Source of the DNA: Pomphorhynchus laevis
Lineage: Eukaryota; Acanthocephala; Palaeacanthocephala; Echinorhynchida; Pomphorhynchidae
NCBI GenBank assembly: GCA_012934845.2
Contig: WNNJ02002688.1
Span: forward strand, 124,001-188,000
Direction of reading: 5' to 3'
DNA: 64,000 nt
Shown: piece by piece, positions 21,501-28,979 of the stretch
How positions within the stretch are numbered: position 1 is the first letter of the stretch
Layout of the letters: each line of letters starts with the position of its first letter
The notes under the pieces: model-generated
Seen by the model: the letters and a program-made list of their open reading frames with translations, nothing else
Databases searched by the model: none
What the model was told of the DNA's origin: nothing
Translations under genes and position numbers: made by a program

Positions 21501-23253
21501 AATCTGTTAAAATAAAATATATAAAAATTAGGATAATTTAAGTAACTCTTTTAATTTTGTTGTAAATCTTGATTTATATTTTGTTCAATATATTTTATTC
21601 AATTATTATCAGCGTTTCTTTGTATGTGTTTCTTTGTTTTCTTGCAATTAAAAAATTAAAGACGAATAAAAATAAAAAATATATAAAACAATATATTAGT
21701 AATATTTAAATTTAAATATTATATAATTCAATAAAACAATAAATAAAAAAATAAAAAATTTTTACATATAAATTAAGTTATTATAAATATATAAATATAC
21801 AAGTATAATATATTTTTCGTATAAATTAAGAATATACAAACTTATTTTGTGCTTTAAAAAATAGCTTCTAGTTTTGATTAGATAAATACCAATAATGCAA
21901 AAATTAATGCAAAATTGTAAAAGTTCAGATGCTAATCACCGAAACAGTAGATAAACATATTAAAGGTATTTAAAAATATTTAATATTATAGCTTTATAAT
22001 TAGATATATTAAATTCGAGAATTGCATCTGATTTAAAAATATCTTATTAATAGATATTATCATTTTTTAAATATAGAATTTATTTATTAAAATTTTACAA
22101 AAAAGGTTCCCTCAATCGAGCCAAATTGAATGCTGCAATAAAAATTTTAAGTTTCGCCTGAGTTTTTAAAAATCAAATGTTTTAACATTAGATAAACACA
22201 TCAACTTAATAATATTTACCATAACGAGTAGCAGTGATAAATAAAAAGAAATAAAATAAAATTTACATGTAAAACATCCCATTGACTCATCTTAAGTTCT
22301 TGCTTTGAAATTCAAAGCATGAACTTAAGCTTCTTTAGCTATTTGACTGAGCATGGGCGTTAAAAACGACTACGTCAAGGAAAGTATGCTCTGTCTTGTC
22401 CCCATATATACCGTAGCATAATAATGATAATGATATTATAATATAATAATGACTTTAGAAATTTTATGTATTTGACTGAGCATGGGCGTTAAAAACGACC
22501 ATGTTAAGGAAAGTATGCTCTGTTTTGTCCGCATATATGCCGTAGCATTATAATGATAATGATATTATAATATAATAATGATATTATATTATAATAAACA
22601 ACTTCGTTAATTAACAATGCTGTAGATATAATCTTCACTGAATAAAAATTTCAAATTAATATTTAAATTATATTTTATTGTGCATTAAAAATTGAATATT
22701 TAATTATAATAAACACGAGAAAAATTTTGTAAATTTAAATTTTGTTGTTTTGTAAAATTAGTAGCGAATTGATTTTCATGAATTTAGCGAATTGATTACC
22801 ATAAATTGATTTATATCAGTTTACTTTTTTACTTATAAATTTTACCTTTTACTTATTGACTTATAAATTGATTCTTATCAATTAAGAATTTTTTAATTCT
22901 GTTAATTATTATCAGTAATTAATAATTAATAAAATTAATTATCAATTATAATAATTAGTGTTAATTAATTATTATTAATGTTAATGATTAGTCAATTGTT
23001 ATGTTAATTTATCAGAATTGAATTCGTAAATTACTATTATTTAGGAAATATTTTAATGAAAGGCAATTGTTTTTGGCTAATGCAATTGATTTGGAAACTT
23101 ACCTCGATTAGCGACAAGCAATCGATTTATCGGCTTTATAACTTCCGGTTTTGTGCTATAAAATTTAAGTAATCCACGTGTACATTTTGCTTTCTTTAGC
23201 GGACCGCATAAATTGCATATCGGATATAATACTCCTCTTGATAATCCAACCAT
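2814..23253 (-). CDS. PC: Pyruvate carboxylase, mitochondrial (10 coding exons)
   Basis: Biotin enzyme that carboxylates pyruvate to oxaloacetate with ATP and bicarbonate in the mitochondrial matrix (anaplerosis, gluconeogenesis). Exons on minus: 23253-23103, 18413-18229, 16359-16194, 15577-15432, 13929-13812, 12543-12273, 11102-10940, 9437-9255, 6648-5164, 3506-2814. All introns are GT-AG, phases agree, and the sum is 3561 nt (1186 aa; animal enzymes are about 1180). Residues 1-40 are basic with Ser/Thr and look like a mitochondrial presequence. Biotin carboxylase: ANRGEIA (48-54), HPGYGFLSE (120-128), GGGGRGMR (203-210), [10 protein letters not shown] (329-338). Carboxyltransferase: DTTFRDAHQ from about 574, with the carboxylated-Lys candidate in AVKDM near 748. 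Biotin carrier: AMKM with biotinyl Lys near 1151, 35 residues from the end. No frameshift or internal stop, so it appears functional. The 20-kb span is due to repeat-filled introns. Confidence 0.96.
3593..3635. repeat. Perfect 20-bp inverted repeat
   Basis: attagcagctaagaaattca is followed after three bases by its exact reverse complement. It would form a strong hairpin. Could be a decayed foldback element. Confidence 0.85.
3655..3683 (+). ncRNA. Hammerhead-like core motif, solitary
   Basis: CTGAAGA, T, GATGCC-AGCTA-GGCATC, GAAA. The stem bases are unrelated to those of the other copies, yet all six pairs are Watson-Crick. Confidence 0.4.
3795..4235 (-). mobile_element. Penelope-like (Naiad-type) 3'-end fragments
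   Basis: Two partial copies of the non-coding 3' end of the family found at 38.7-41.7 kb. Shared strings include aaatcagctaacta/tgagtctacgtat (near 4066), aggtcaatagtaacttgtcag and gactaataaataacagacg (near 4216). No coding sequence remains. Confidence 0.65.
4480..5100. other. AT-rich low-complexity stretch in PC intron 9
   Basis: Runs of TATAAT and ATTATAT, especially 4560-4720. No gene or recognisable element. Confidence 0.6.
5164..6648 (-). CDS. PC: PC exon 9 (carboxyltransferase domain, 495 codons)
   Basis: One long exon carrying the whole carboxyltransferase domain. Motifs: [60 protein letters not shown] (carboxylated Lys) and [10 protein letters not shown] (metal-binding His pair). 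The allosteric/tetramerisation-linked region follows. Acceptor GCTTGTAG at 6649-6651, donor CAG|GTAATT at 5163. Confidence 0.96.
6649..9254 (-). other. PC intron 8 content
   Basis: Contains a plus-strand LINE-like RT pseudogene (about 7240-8620), antisense to the host gene. AT-rich sequence without recognisable genes lies on either side (6650-7200 and 8640-9250). Confidence 0.65.
7240..8620 (+). pseudogene. LINE-like reverse transcriptase pseudogene, N-terminal half
   Basis: Same broad family as 47460-49560. A cysteine-rich motif near 7376-7440 reads [16 protein letters not shown], a pattern I associate with this family's N-terminus. After stops and a frameshift, an open stretch (7732-8616, 294 codons) carries [18 protein letters not shown] and [20 protein letters not shown]. 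These are the RT finger motifs that precede the catalytic core. The copy ends before the D...YADD catalytic region, so it cannot be active. It lies in PC intron 8 on the opposite strand. The clade name is uncertain. Confidence 0.75.
9255..9437 (-). CDS. PC: PC exon 8
   Basis: Encodes [14 protein letters not shown] to [11 protein letters not shown], the end of the biotin carboxylase domain. Acceptor TTGTTTAG, donor GTTAAG|GTAATA. Confidence 0.94.
9741..9924. repeat. Foldback (MITE-like) repeat
   Basis: ctggttgtggcacaatatt...ggtatcgttcctatt...gatacagca on the left is mirrored on the right by tgctgtatc...aataggaatgatacc...aatattgtgccacaaccag. The adjoining cagctcacagatgcattcaagttaaat recurs at 50240 and 55132, linking it to the foldback at 50.05-50.38 kb. 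Confidence 0.8.
10019..10051 (-). repeat. hAT-like terminal sequence fragment
   Basis: On minus it reads CAGCGGTTCTCAACC followed by TTTATAGTGTTGCGGCCC. The CAGCGGTTCTCAACC start is typical of hAT-superfamily (ZBED-like) termini. A second divergent copy lies at 10188-10220 in the same orientation, and no transposase is present. Confidence 0.5.
10188..10220 (-). repeat. Second hAT-like terminal fragment
   Basis: gggtcgcagcactataaaagttgagaatcgct, a direct (not inverted) diverged repeat of 10019-10051. Confidence 0.45.
10940..11102 (-). CDS. PC: PC exon 7
   Basis: Encodes [20 protein letters not shown] to [17 protein letters not shown] (biotin carboxylase C-terminal lobe). Acceptor TTTTCAG, donor ATTACT|GTGAGT. 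Confidence 0.94.
11545..11960 (-). mobile_element. Penelope-like (Naiad-type) 3'-end fragment
   Basis: Matches the non-coding 3' end of the copy at 38.7 kb. Shared strings are caaatcagctaactgagtc, cagacgttgtatca, gtcatcaggaggaact and tctagtatctcattct. It contains the hairpin aaatacgt-gctaagg-acgtattt (11835-11857). Confidence 0.75.
11835..11857 (-). ncRNA. Conserved hairpin in Penelope-like 3' region
   Basis: Eight-base-pair stem AAATACGT/ACGTATTT with a seven-base loop. The copy at 14100-14122 has AAATACAT/ATGTATTT, a compensatory G-C to A-T exchange. GAAA directly precedes the stem on the minus strand, and CTGATGA lies about 70 nt further on. Confidence 0.45.
12273..12543 (-). CDS. PC: PC exon 6 (biotin carboxylase active site)
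   Basis: Encodes [19 protein letters not shown] and [18 protein letters not shown], the bicarbonate/ATP/biotin-binding core of biotin carboxylase. Acceptor CTCTGCAG, donor ACGGG|GTTAGT. Confidence 0.95.
12544..13811 (-). other. PC intron 5 content
   Basis: No gene. A solitary hammerhead-like motif lies at 12987-13014. The stretch near 13700-13800 (actagcaaatctcattNcattcaaagattttaatataatt...) is a near-duplicate of 11208-11305 in intron 6, where each abuts the next exon's splice-donor region. Confidence 0.6.
12987..13014 (+). ncRNA. Hammerhead-like core motif, solitary
   Basis: CTGATGA, T, GACCGC-AGTA-GTGGTT, GAAA. The stem pairs over six positions, counting two G-T wobbles. Confidence 0.4.
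13812..13929 (-). CDS. PC: PC exon 5
   Basis: Encodes [14 protein letters not shown] to [12 protein letters not shown] (ATP-grasp continuation). Acceptor TTCTTTAG, donor ATGG|GTAAGT. Confidence 0.94.
14090..14830 (-). pseudogene. Penelope-like RT C-terminal fragment (fingers-palm end and thumb)
   Basis: Minus-strand remnant with the RT active-site motif [11 protein letters not shown] (from 14639), then [20 protein letters not shown] and the thumb [20 protein letters not shown]. The same segments occur at 39.07-39.65 kb. Upstream, only scraps of the motif-B region survive. Frameshifted. The non-coding hairpin at 14100-14122 marks its 3' end. Confidence 0.8.
14931..15165 (-). pseudogene. Penelope-like RT thumb fragment, second copy
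   Basis: Repeats the thumb segment [19 protein letters not shown]...[21 protein letters not shown]. It starts abruptly at the string gaagtcatattattgtgttgattt that also marks the join near 14059. Confidence 0.75.
15236..15395 (-). pseudogene. Penelope-like RT thumb fragment, third copy
   Basis: ctatctagtatcttattctaatgcaaagtatat through cttgatgttatttttatagtaacctagtttaaaa is nearly identical to 14143-14292, so this is a recent local duplication of the element's 3' end. Confidence 0.75.
15432..15577 (-). CDS. PC: PC exon 4 (ATP-grasp glycine loop)
   Basis: Encodes [10 protein letters not shown] through [20 protein letters not shown], which includes the glycine-rich ATP-binding loop. Acceptor TTATTTAG, donor AAG|GTAAAT. 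Confidence 0.94.
15578..16193 (-). other. PC intron 3 content
   Basis: No gene. A weak hammerhead-like candidate on minus at 15951-15975 (CTGACGA...GAAA) lacks a clean stem. Confidence 0.5.
16194..16359 (-). CDS. PC: PC exon 3 (distal of two nearby acceptors)
   Basis: Encodes [16 protein letters not shown] to [10 protein letters not shown]. Two AGs lie 20 nt apart: CAG at 16380-16382 and AAG at 16360-16362. Only the second keeps the frame with exon 2 and restores the family alignment (…[15 protein letters not shown]); the first gives a stop after five codons. Donor GCCA|GTAAGT. Confidence 0.88.
16360..18228 (-). other. PC intron 2 content
   Basis: No gene. Half of a foldback repeat lies at 16443-16535. 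A segment aattataattgtttaRtatat...aaatagtaagcgt occurs three times between 16695 and 17040. The rest is AT-rich. Confidence 0.6.
16443..16535 (-). repeat. Foldback repeat, truncated copy (one arm)
   Basis: gataatgatccattattgat...agctggatcaaa...ttgatatttcgataacctctgttagcatct matches the left arm of 641-835. The second arm is missing and the CTGAAGA box is destroyed. Confidence 0.75.
18229..18413 (-). CDS. PC: PC exon 2
   Basis: Encodes [15 protein letters not shown] through [19 protein letters not shown] to GIIAAAK. Acceptor TTTGTAG, donor AAA|GTATAA, which is a weak donor. Phase 0 at the 3' end. Confidence 0.92.
18481..18915. repeat. Tandem triplication, ~141-142 bp unit
   Basis: caattggaattgattagttg recurs at 18491, 18633 and 18774, each followed by the same ~140 bases with very few differences. 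Confidence 0.9.
19263..19875. repeat. Tandem duplication, 286-bp unit
   Basis: tataatctcttacaaa starts at 19263, 19549 and 19835. The first two units look identical base for base; the third is only about 40 bases long. Confidence 0.93.
20301..20350. repeat. 10-bp minisatellite
   Basis: Five copies of tgacacctat with single-base variants. Confidence 0.95.
20557..20585 (-). ncRNA. Hammerhead-like core motif (minus arm)
   Basis: Exact mirror of 20602-20630 on the opposite strand: CTGATGA, T, GATAGC-AGTAG-GCTATT, GAAA. Confidence 0.4.
20602..20630 (+). ncRNA. Hammerhead-like core motif (plus arm)
   Basis: CTGATGA, T, GATAGC-AGTAG-GCTATT (one wobble), GAAA, with a perfect inverted partner 17 bases upstream. 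Confidence 0.4.
22291..22329. repeat. Short inverted repeat
   Basis: cttaagttcttgctttgaa / ttcaaagcatgaacttaag, near-perfect hairpin with a one-base loop. Confidence 0.85.
22340..22600. repeat. Tandem duplication, 129-bp unit
   Basis: tatttgactgagcatgggcg at 22340 and 22469, with about 95% identity through ...tccYcatatatRccgtagcat. Confidence 0.9.
23103..23253 (-). CDS. PC: PC exon 1 (start codon, mitochondrial presequence)
   Basis: ATG at 23253 opens a 50-residue segment beginning [15 protein letters not shown]. It contains several Lys/Arg and no acidic residue until KPEV, then runs into INRLLVANR at the start of the biotin carboxylase domain. The donor is CGAG|GTAAGT (phase 1). The N-terminus is compatible with a cleaved matrix-targeting peptide, perhaps cut near FYS|TKP. 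A TTTCTTAG just upstream of the ATG could be the acceptor of a 5'UTR intron. Confidence 0.9.
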
Positions 23254-24480
23254 ATATTTGAATTCCGCTAAGAAACTTTATATATCCTGAATTCACTACC
23301 TAATTCCTTCTTTATATGCAAAAAAGAGCAATCGAGATGTTGCGGTAATTATAGTTTTTTTCAATGCAAAAATATGTTAATTTTCTTTAGGAAAAGTAAC
23401 ATATCTTACAGTTGTGAGAAAGGAGTATTGTTTTCTTGTATGAATGAGTCAAACTTGTGGAAAAGGTATGCACATGAATATACTGATATGCTATTTGTTT
23501 TTGGTAAATTTGACATCCGCAACGCTCTCTTTCTATTTACTGACGAGGGCGTATAGGTAAAGCAGAGTAAGTTTTACTAACACGTTGAACAGATACATCC
23601 ATATTTAAGAATTAATAAAAAACAATATAGCATATCATATTTTATTCATTGTGAATAAACGGTTTTGCTAATACAAGCTTTTCGGAACAGCTTAAAATAT
23701 CAAATTTGAGGAAAATATAAAGATTTTGTACGTTCACTAAATCATCATTTGCCAAGTGTCACATCGTTAACTTATGATTTTGCGAGTTAAGTGTAATGCA
23801 CACACATCATCTATATATTTTACAAAATATGGTGTAATTTAAAAATGGCATATAACAGCTTTAATGATAGTTGTGAACCTTTGATATATAGTAAACGTTC
23901 ACGTCCATATCCATCATAAACAGTTAATACTACTATTCAAGTATTATGCGCGATGCAATTTTCGTACTCAAGTCATTTGATGATATAAAATAGCAATTAT
24001 ATTTTACTCCTAATTCAATTTCCGTCAAAACCTCAGTCTTATCACATTTTTGTTTGTCTTTTTGTGTTTTGAGCTTCAATAACATCATCTAATAAGTGCT
24101 ATTTCGATACCGCAATAAGCCCTATTATAACAGGAACCATGTCAAGTTATTAAAAATGTCTTGTAATTACTTAATCCATTATTTAATCATTTTCTTTCTT
24201 CATGTTTAGAATTGTATTATGAATGCCAATTAAGTGTGCAAATTAAAAATAAAAACCATGAATCTCAAAAGAGAGTGAGACCAATCCGCATGAAATACGT
24301 TGTTATAAAAAATAAAAATTTTAAATAATTTGTAAGTTTTTCAGTTTAAATATATTTTTAATAATATTTTTTTGATCTCTATATTTTAAATTTACTATTT
24401 TATAATACTCCATAATAAGAAAAATAATACATTCATCAACTATTTTCTGCTGAAAAATTAGCAGAAATATAATATTGTCG
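23254..24480. other. Upstream of PC: no gene recognised
   Basis: Would hold the PC 5'UTR and promoter on minus. TATATAAAG on minus lies about 30 nt before the ATG and GCATATAAAG about 60 nt before it; neither is proven. No protein-coding signal is convincing. Confidence 0.4.
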
Positions 24481-24745
24481 TATCAATCATTCATAGTTTC
24501 AGTATTTCTGACAGAGATTATATTACCTGGTAAACAAAGTCAACAGGTCAATAATAACATGTAAGTAGAACAAATCAAATCAGTATACGAACCTGAGTTT
24601 GAAAATTATCAGAAAAATAACAGTCGTATCATCAATACAGTCTCAGTATTTCTGTCAGAGCTTATATTACCGGAAAAACAAAGTCAACAGGTCAATAATA
24701 ACTTGTCAGTAAAACAAATAATATAATTGAGTCATATAATTGTGT
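24480..24745 (-). mobile_element. Penelope-like 3'-end fragment with internal duplication
   Basis: cagtatttctgWcagagMttatattacc...aaacaaagtcaacaggtcaataataac occurs twice (near 24500 and 24643). The end gtcaataataacttgtcagta is shared with the 3' end at 4038. Confidence 0.65.
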
Positions 24746-24754
24746 GTACGTATT

Positions 24755-25640
24755 TTATAATATATACATCAACTTATCTCTTAAAAGTTGTTTCAATATT
24801 TCTAATTGTTCATTTATATCCATATATTTTTTAATATTTTTAACTCTATTTTTCTTATCACTTTTATCACCATGACTTCTTGGTTTGCATTTAACCGGAT
24901 TATTATAATATAGTTGTTTATTATGTATTATACTACTTCTGCCAATTCCTTGTACCACGTCATTCAATCCTAATGGGTACATGGAATTAATCGTTTTATT
25001 TAAAAAAATTTTTATATTACAATTGCATTGTTTCCATTATGTTTCTAATATTATCGTTACATATTGATTTTAATTCTTTATTATAATTACAAATTTTTCG
25101 TCCTAGTGGTGGTAGGAGTTTATACCTTATTTTAGGAATATATTTACTTAAATCTGACCCTATTATTTCTTTACTTTTAGAATTATTTAAAAGTCCGGCT
25201 ATATTTATGTTATCTATACATTTATTAATGAAGTTTATGATTAATGTATATTTTCTATTGTTATTATTAACATTTATTGTACGATTATAGTATTTTGTAT
25301 TACAATAACCGTCTATTATACAACTTAGCCTATCATAGTCGTTAATTAATTTTTGATTAATTGAACAAATGAAATCTTTAGAAAAACTTCTTATATTTAC
25401 ATAAAGATCTTTTAGCTTATTATCTCTTAAAAGTTGTTTTAATATTTTTAATTGTTCATTTATATACATACTTTTTTATATCTTTAACTCTATTTTTCCT
25501 ATTCCTTTTATCACCATGACTTCTTGGCTTGTGTTTAACCGGATTATTATAATATAGTTGTTTATTATTTACTATACCACTTCTGCCAATTCCTTGTACC
25601 AAGTCATTCAATCCTAATGGTAGCATGGAATTAAGCGTTT
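24755..25640 (-). pseudogene. Penelope-like fragment: GIY-YIG end and linker
   Basis: On minus, 25.64-25.47 kb encodes the end of the endonuclease region (GIGRSG...KPRSHGDKRN). It is followed by the linker MYINEQLKILKQLLRDNKLKD... through SKEIIGSDLSKYIPKIRYKL and CNDNIRNIMET (25469-25017). A second short copy (24982-24755) repeats GIGRSSIIHNKQLYYNNPVK and reads straight into INEQLEILKQLLRD, which shows the two segments are one reading frame in the ancestor. Confidence 0.82.
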
Positions 25641-25839
25641 TTATTCAAAAAAATTATCATTCAAAACAATTAATGTCTAGCTGTTATTGTCGATTTTTTC
25701 TATTAATTCAATTTTATCCAATTATTTATATTTACTTGAGTGTACGTATTTTATTCAATATAAAATTAAAAATAAAGAAAAATAATTACGAAAAATAAAT
25801 AATTTTTCGCTTAATAGTTTAAATTTTTTTAACAATATT

Positions 25840-26640
25840 TTGTTGATTTATATATTTAGCGATTTTCAGTTTAATTTTATTTTTACAGTTTGCCACTAAA
25901 AAGTTTAAATTTATTCTTTATATTATTGTGTTAATTCATATATTTTACTATTTTCTGCTTGATGTCATTTTTGTAGTGACCTAGTTTAAAAGATGCATCT
26001 ATTAAATTATTTAAATGATTTTGAAGAAAGTCAAAATCATTACATATGGTTGCAATTCTTAAAATTTCATTATTTAATGTATTATATTTAAATTCTTTGA
26101 TCGTTACATCTTATAACGATCTTATTACATCTGATTAACAAGCATTTTTTAAGAAAACCAATATCGTTACAAATTGTTTCAATTCTTAAAATTTCATAAT
26201 TTAATATTGTGTGCACACATAATATATTGTGTGCATGAATGCACATGCAAAAATATATTTATTGTAAATTTAAATATGTCATATATATACTTTCTTTATC
26301 ATTAATATTGGTTCTATTAAAAACGAGGCTACTCGGATAAATTTGTTCGCTTATTGAATATAAATTATTAGAGTTAAATACATATATATCATCAGTATAT
26401 CGAAAAATATATTTCATATCTTTATACAATTTAGATTTATTTTTTAAACAGTTATGAACAAATTCATTTTATATAAAGCTTAAAAATAAGTTGGCTATAA
26501 TTTGGCTATCATTACCCCAATTGAAACACTTTTTGTTTATATAAATATAGATATCCCTACCTTTAAATAATTTTGATTTATTAAAATATGAAGGCTTTTA
26601 TTAATTAAATTTGTTCCATTTATTTGTATCGTAAGTAAAT
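25840..26640 (-). pseudogene. Penelope-like RT C-terminal fragment, heavily decayed
   Basis: Nucleotide matches to the thumb and palm region (ttgccactaaaaagtttaaatttattcttt; catatatatcatcagtatatcgaaa = YIDDI region; catta-cccc-aattgaaacac = motif B) in the order seen at 39.07-39.7 kb. Many frameshifts. Confidence 0.7.
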
Positions 26641-26659
26641 TTGTTCCATTTATCGTAAG

Positions 26660-26860
26660 TAAAGAATTATTGAAGCTGGATCAAAGAAAGGATGAAAATT
26701 TTGTTTCAAATTTCGCTAATCTCTGTTAGCATCTTGAGAAAATTACGTGAGGATTTTCTGAAGATGCTATCAGAGGTTAGCGAAATATCAAAAAAAATTT
26801 TTCTACTTTCTTTGATCCAGCTACAACATTTCTTTATCAATAATGAATGGATCATTATCA
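26660..26860. repeat. Foldback (MITE-like) repeat, copy 2
   Basis: gaagctggatcaaagaaagg at 26671 is mirrored by actttctttgatccagct to 26822. The inner arms carry the CTGAAGA/GAAA motif, and the flank ttatcaataatgaatggatcattatcaac is the inverse of 641-665. It sits between two Penelope-like fragments, apparently splitting one copy. Confidence 0.82.
26758..26785 (+). ncRNA. Hammerhead-like core motif (plus arm)
   Basis: CTGAAGA, T, GCTATC-AGAG-GTTAGC (one mismatch), GAAA. The opposite arm (26711-26738) has a mutated box (CTCAAGA). Confidence 0.35.
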
Positions 26861-26883
26861 ACCTTTTAAAAATCGTAAGTGCT

Positions 26884-27540
26884 CTAAATGTTTGGTGGAA
26901 TTAATACTAAAATAGTGATTACCCTACAATATTTCTCGAAATGTGGTTTAATTACTTTAAGTATTTTATTCATATAAACCGAAAGTGGTTTTAATGTACA
27001 TTTAAACGCACTACATATGAACCTAGGTTTTATTGGATTTTTATGTAATTTTGGATTCCAATATAACATAGGTATAGTTTTATTATCTGATTCAACCTTT
27101 ATACCCTTTTTATCCATTATAGAACAGTGACTTGTGATAATTGTTTCTAAACTTAAATCACTACGTTCATATGTTAGATTTACATTTAAATCATTAGAAT
27201 TAACCTCTTCCATTAGTATATCATAATAAAGTTTTTTGCATTTGAAGACAAAGTTATTACTAGCTTTATCAATAGTTGTTATTATATAGTTATCCTTTAA
27301 TTTAGTAAGTTCTTTATACATATCTTTATTAATTTTATCTTTCCTTTTATAATTGTTTGTTATTTTCATTTTATTTTTAATTTTATCAAATATATAATCT
27401 TTCCAAATTTTTATCTTAGATATATTCGAGCTTTCACTATTAATCAGCTTACTAAAGTAATCATTTAAGTTATTATATAACGAATTGTAAATTTTATTTT
27501 TGTCGTTGTTATTATTTAATCTGTATTCATTGAACAATAA
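26884..27540 (-). pseudogene. Penelope-like RT N-terminal half
   Basis: Minus-strand open stretch of 217 codons: linker YNSLYNNLNDYFSKLINSES, then RT motifs TTIDKASNNFVFKCKKLYYD and PMLYWNPKLHKNPIKPRFIC. It ends near the motif-A region. 5' and 3' parts are missing. Nearly the same protein as at 40.0-40.6 kb. Confidence 0.85.
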
Positions 27541-27829
27541 ATAAAAAATAAATAAAATTTATATTTAGGCCCATTGAATGGAACCCAGATTGTATTGTTG
27601 TTGGTATTATAAAAGAGTTTTGTTTCAAAAAAAATTAATCTGTATTTATACCATTTTAATCTTATATGTATTTAAGCGTTTATCTAAAATGTATTTTATC
27701 TAAAATCTTCATTTTCTAATAGTTTTTTATTTAATAAAATATGTTCTAAAATAAACATATATATTTTTTAATAAAATATGTTCTAAAATATATTTTTTAA
27801 TATATTTTTAATATTTTTAAGTCCATTTT

Positions 27830-28257
27830 TCCTATTCATTATATCACCATAACTTCTTGGTTTGCGTTTTACCGGATTATTATAATATAGTTGTTTATTA
27901 TTTACTATACTACTTCTGCCAATTCCTTGTACCACGTCATTCAATCCTAATGGGTACATGGAATTAAGCGTTTTAATCCAAAAATTTTCTTTTTCTAATA
28001 GTTTTTGATTTAATATTGATATATTTTCTTCGATAATATTTTCTAAAATAAATAATTTACAGTTTTTAATATCATGTCATATTAATCTTATATGCTTATG
28101 AAATATATTTTGACTGTTATGCTGTATATTATAAATGTGTTACCTAAACCTTGCTTTTAGCAGATGATATGTTATTCCTTTATATTGCAATCCACATGTG
28201 CATTGTATTAGATACACTACATCTGTTGTATTACATAAACAGTTATTATTAATATTT
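27830..28257 (-). pseudogene. Penelope-like GIY-YIG endonuclease fragment (interrupted)
   Basis: Minus-strand remnant with CNTTDVVYLIQCTCGLQYKG (GIY-YIG core, YIG decayed to YKG), then RFR and the segment ending in GIGRS and KRKPRS (27.9 kb). Its N-terminal part continues beyond the insert at 28258-28421. Confidence 0.82.
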
Positions 28258-28421
28258 GACCCCTGTGGCCGAATTGTGGAGGCATGTACATTGTAAACTC
28301 CATGTACGAGGTTCAAACCTCGAGCATGCACTATCTCTTGACTTCTGTAAGCACACGTCAAAGCCACAAGGTTGCGTTGTCGAAAGACGTAGGGGCACCC
28401 GATGATGAAGCGGGTTCACTT
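28258..28421 (+). mobile_element. tRNA-derived SINE-like insertion
   Basis: About 164 bp of foreign sequence splits the Penelope-like N-terminus. It has an A-box-like tggccgaattgtgg (28266-28279, resembling a Leu/Ser-type tRNA head) and a B-box ggttcaaacc (28310-28319, exact match to GGTTCRANNCC), in the order and spacing of a Pol III promoter. No complete tRNA fold and no obvious target-site duplication. Confidence 0.5.
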
Positions 28422-28423
28422 AA

Positions 28424-28575
28424 TGAAAACCATTTGTTGGTCGTATTATTTACGATACAATTATTATTATTTATAACATCACAAACTATGAAATTTTTTC
28501 TGTTACATTTAAAAGATTTAAAATTGAAATCATTAGTACTTACGTATATTGCCAATCTGGTTGAGTACATGTAAC
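28424..28575 (-). pseudogene. Penelope-like N-terminal cysteine-rich part
   Basis: Continuation of 27830-28257 on the far side of the SINE-like insert: FNFKSFKCNRKNFIVCDVINNNNCIVNNTTN. In the copy at 41.6 kb the shorter equivalent CIVSNTTNTCFSLN runs directly into the GIY-YIG domain. Confidence 0.75.
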
Positions 28576-28619
28576 TTTTGAGTCATAAATTATAACGTTG
28601 ATTTTTCGGTGTCGCCACC

Positions 28620-28715
28620 TAGTTTAGTTGACTCATACTAAATTTGACTCAGACTAAACTTAACTCCTACTGAATTTGACTCAGACTAAACTTAACTCAG
28701 CCCAAACATGGTTTA
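28620..28715. repeat. Short tandem repeat (gactcagactaaacttaactc)
   Basis: Imperfect repeats of about 22 bases: ttgactcatactaaat, ttgactcagactaaacttaactc (twice), tgaatttgactcag. Confidence 0.8.
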
Positions 28716-28829
28716 GTGGAACTCTAGTAAAGTATCTGCAATTCCTCATTTATTTGTCGGACTGGATACTTTAGTCCTACAACATTCAATTATTTTAACC
28801 GCTGATAATTATGTTTAAAGTTGATAATG

Positions 28830-28975
28830 ATGTTATACCATCCTGAGAGATTCACAATGGTATTGCGATTGCCATGGATAGCATCAAAGCTGTGGAACTA
28901 ATTGCCACGTGACATTGTGGTTGCATCATCACTAAAACAATTCAAGGACTGGTTAACAGTTGGATAATACATGCG
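28830..28975 (+). pseudogene. LINE 3' fragment (RT C-terminal tail)
   Basis: Plus-strand remnant: SKLWN*LPRDIVVASSLKQFKDWL, the W-N-x-L-P...L-x-x-F-K tail typical of CR1/Jockey RTs. Only about 35 codons survive. Confidence 0.55.
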
Positions 28976-28979
28976 GATT

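Larger units (their letters stand above)
18414..23102 (-). other. PC intron 1 content (4.7 kb)
   Basis: No gene. Contains three tandem-duplication blocks (18481-18915, 19263-19875, 22340-22600), a 10-bp minisatellite (20301-20350), a foldback element (20193-20690) and long AT-rich unique sequence (20690-22280, 22600-23100) in which I see nothing else. Confidence 0.6.

Noticed and set aside
23374-23556. 60-codon plus-strand ORF upstream of PC
   Set aside because: No motif, low complexity, and no conserved neighbour; probably chance.
24441-24475. Hairpin ctgctgaaaaattagcag followed by aaat
   Set aside because: A hairpin, but without the CTGANGA box; AT-rich chance is likely.
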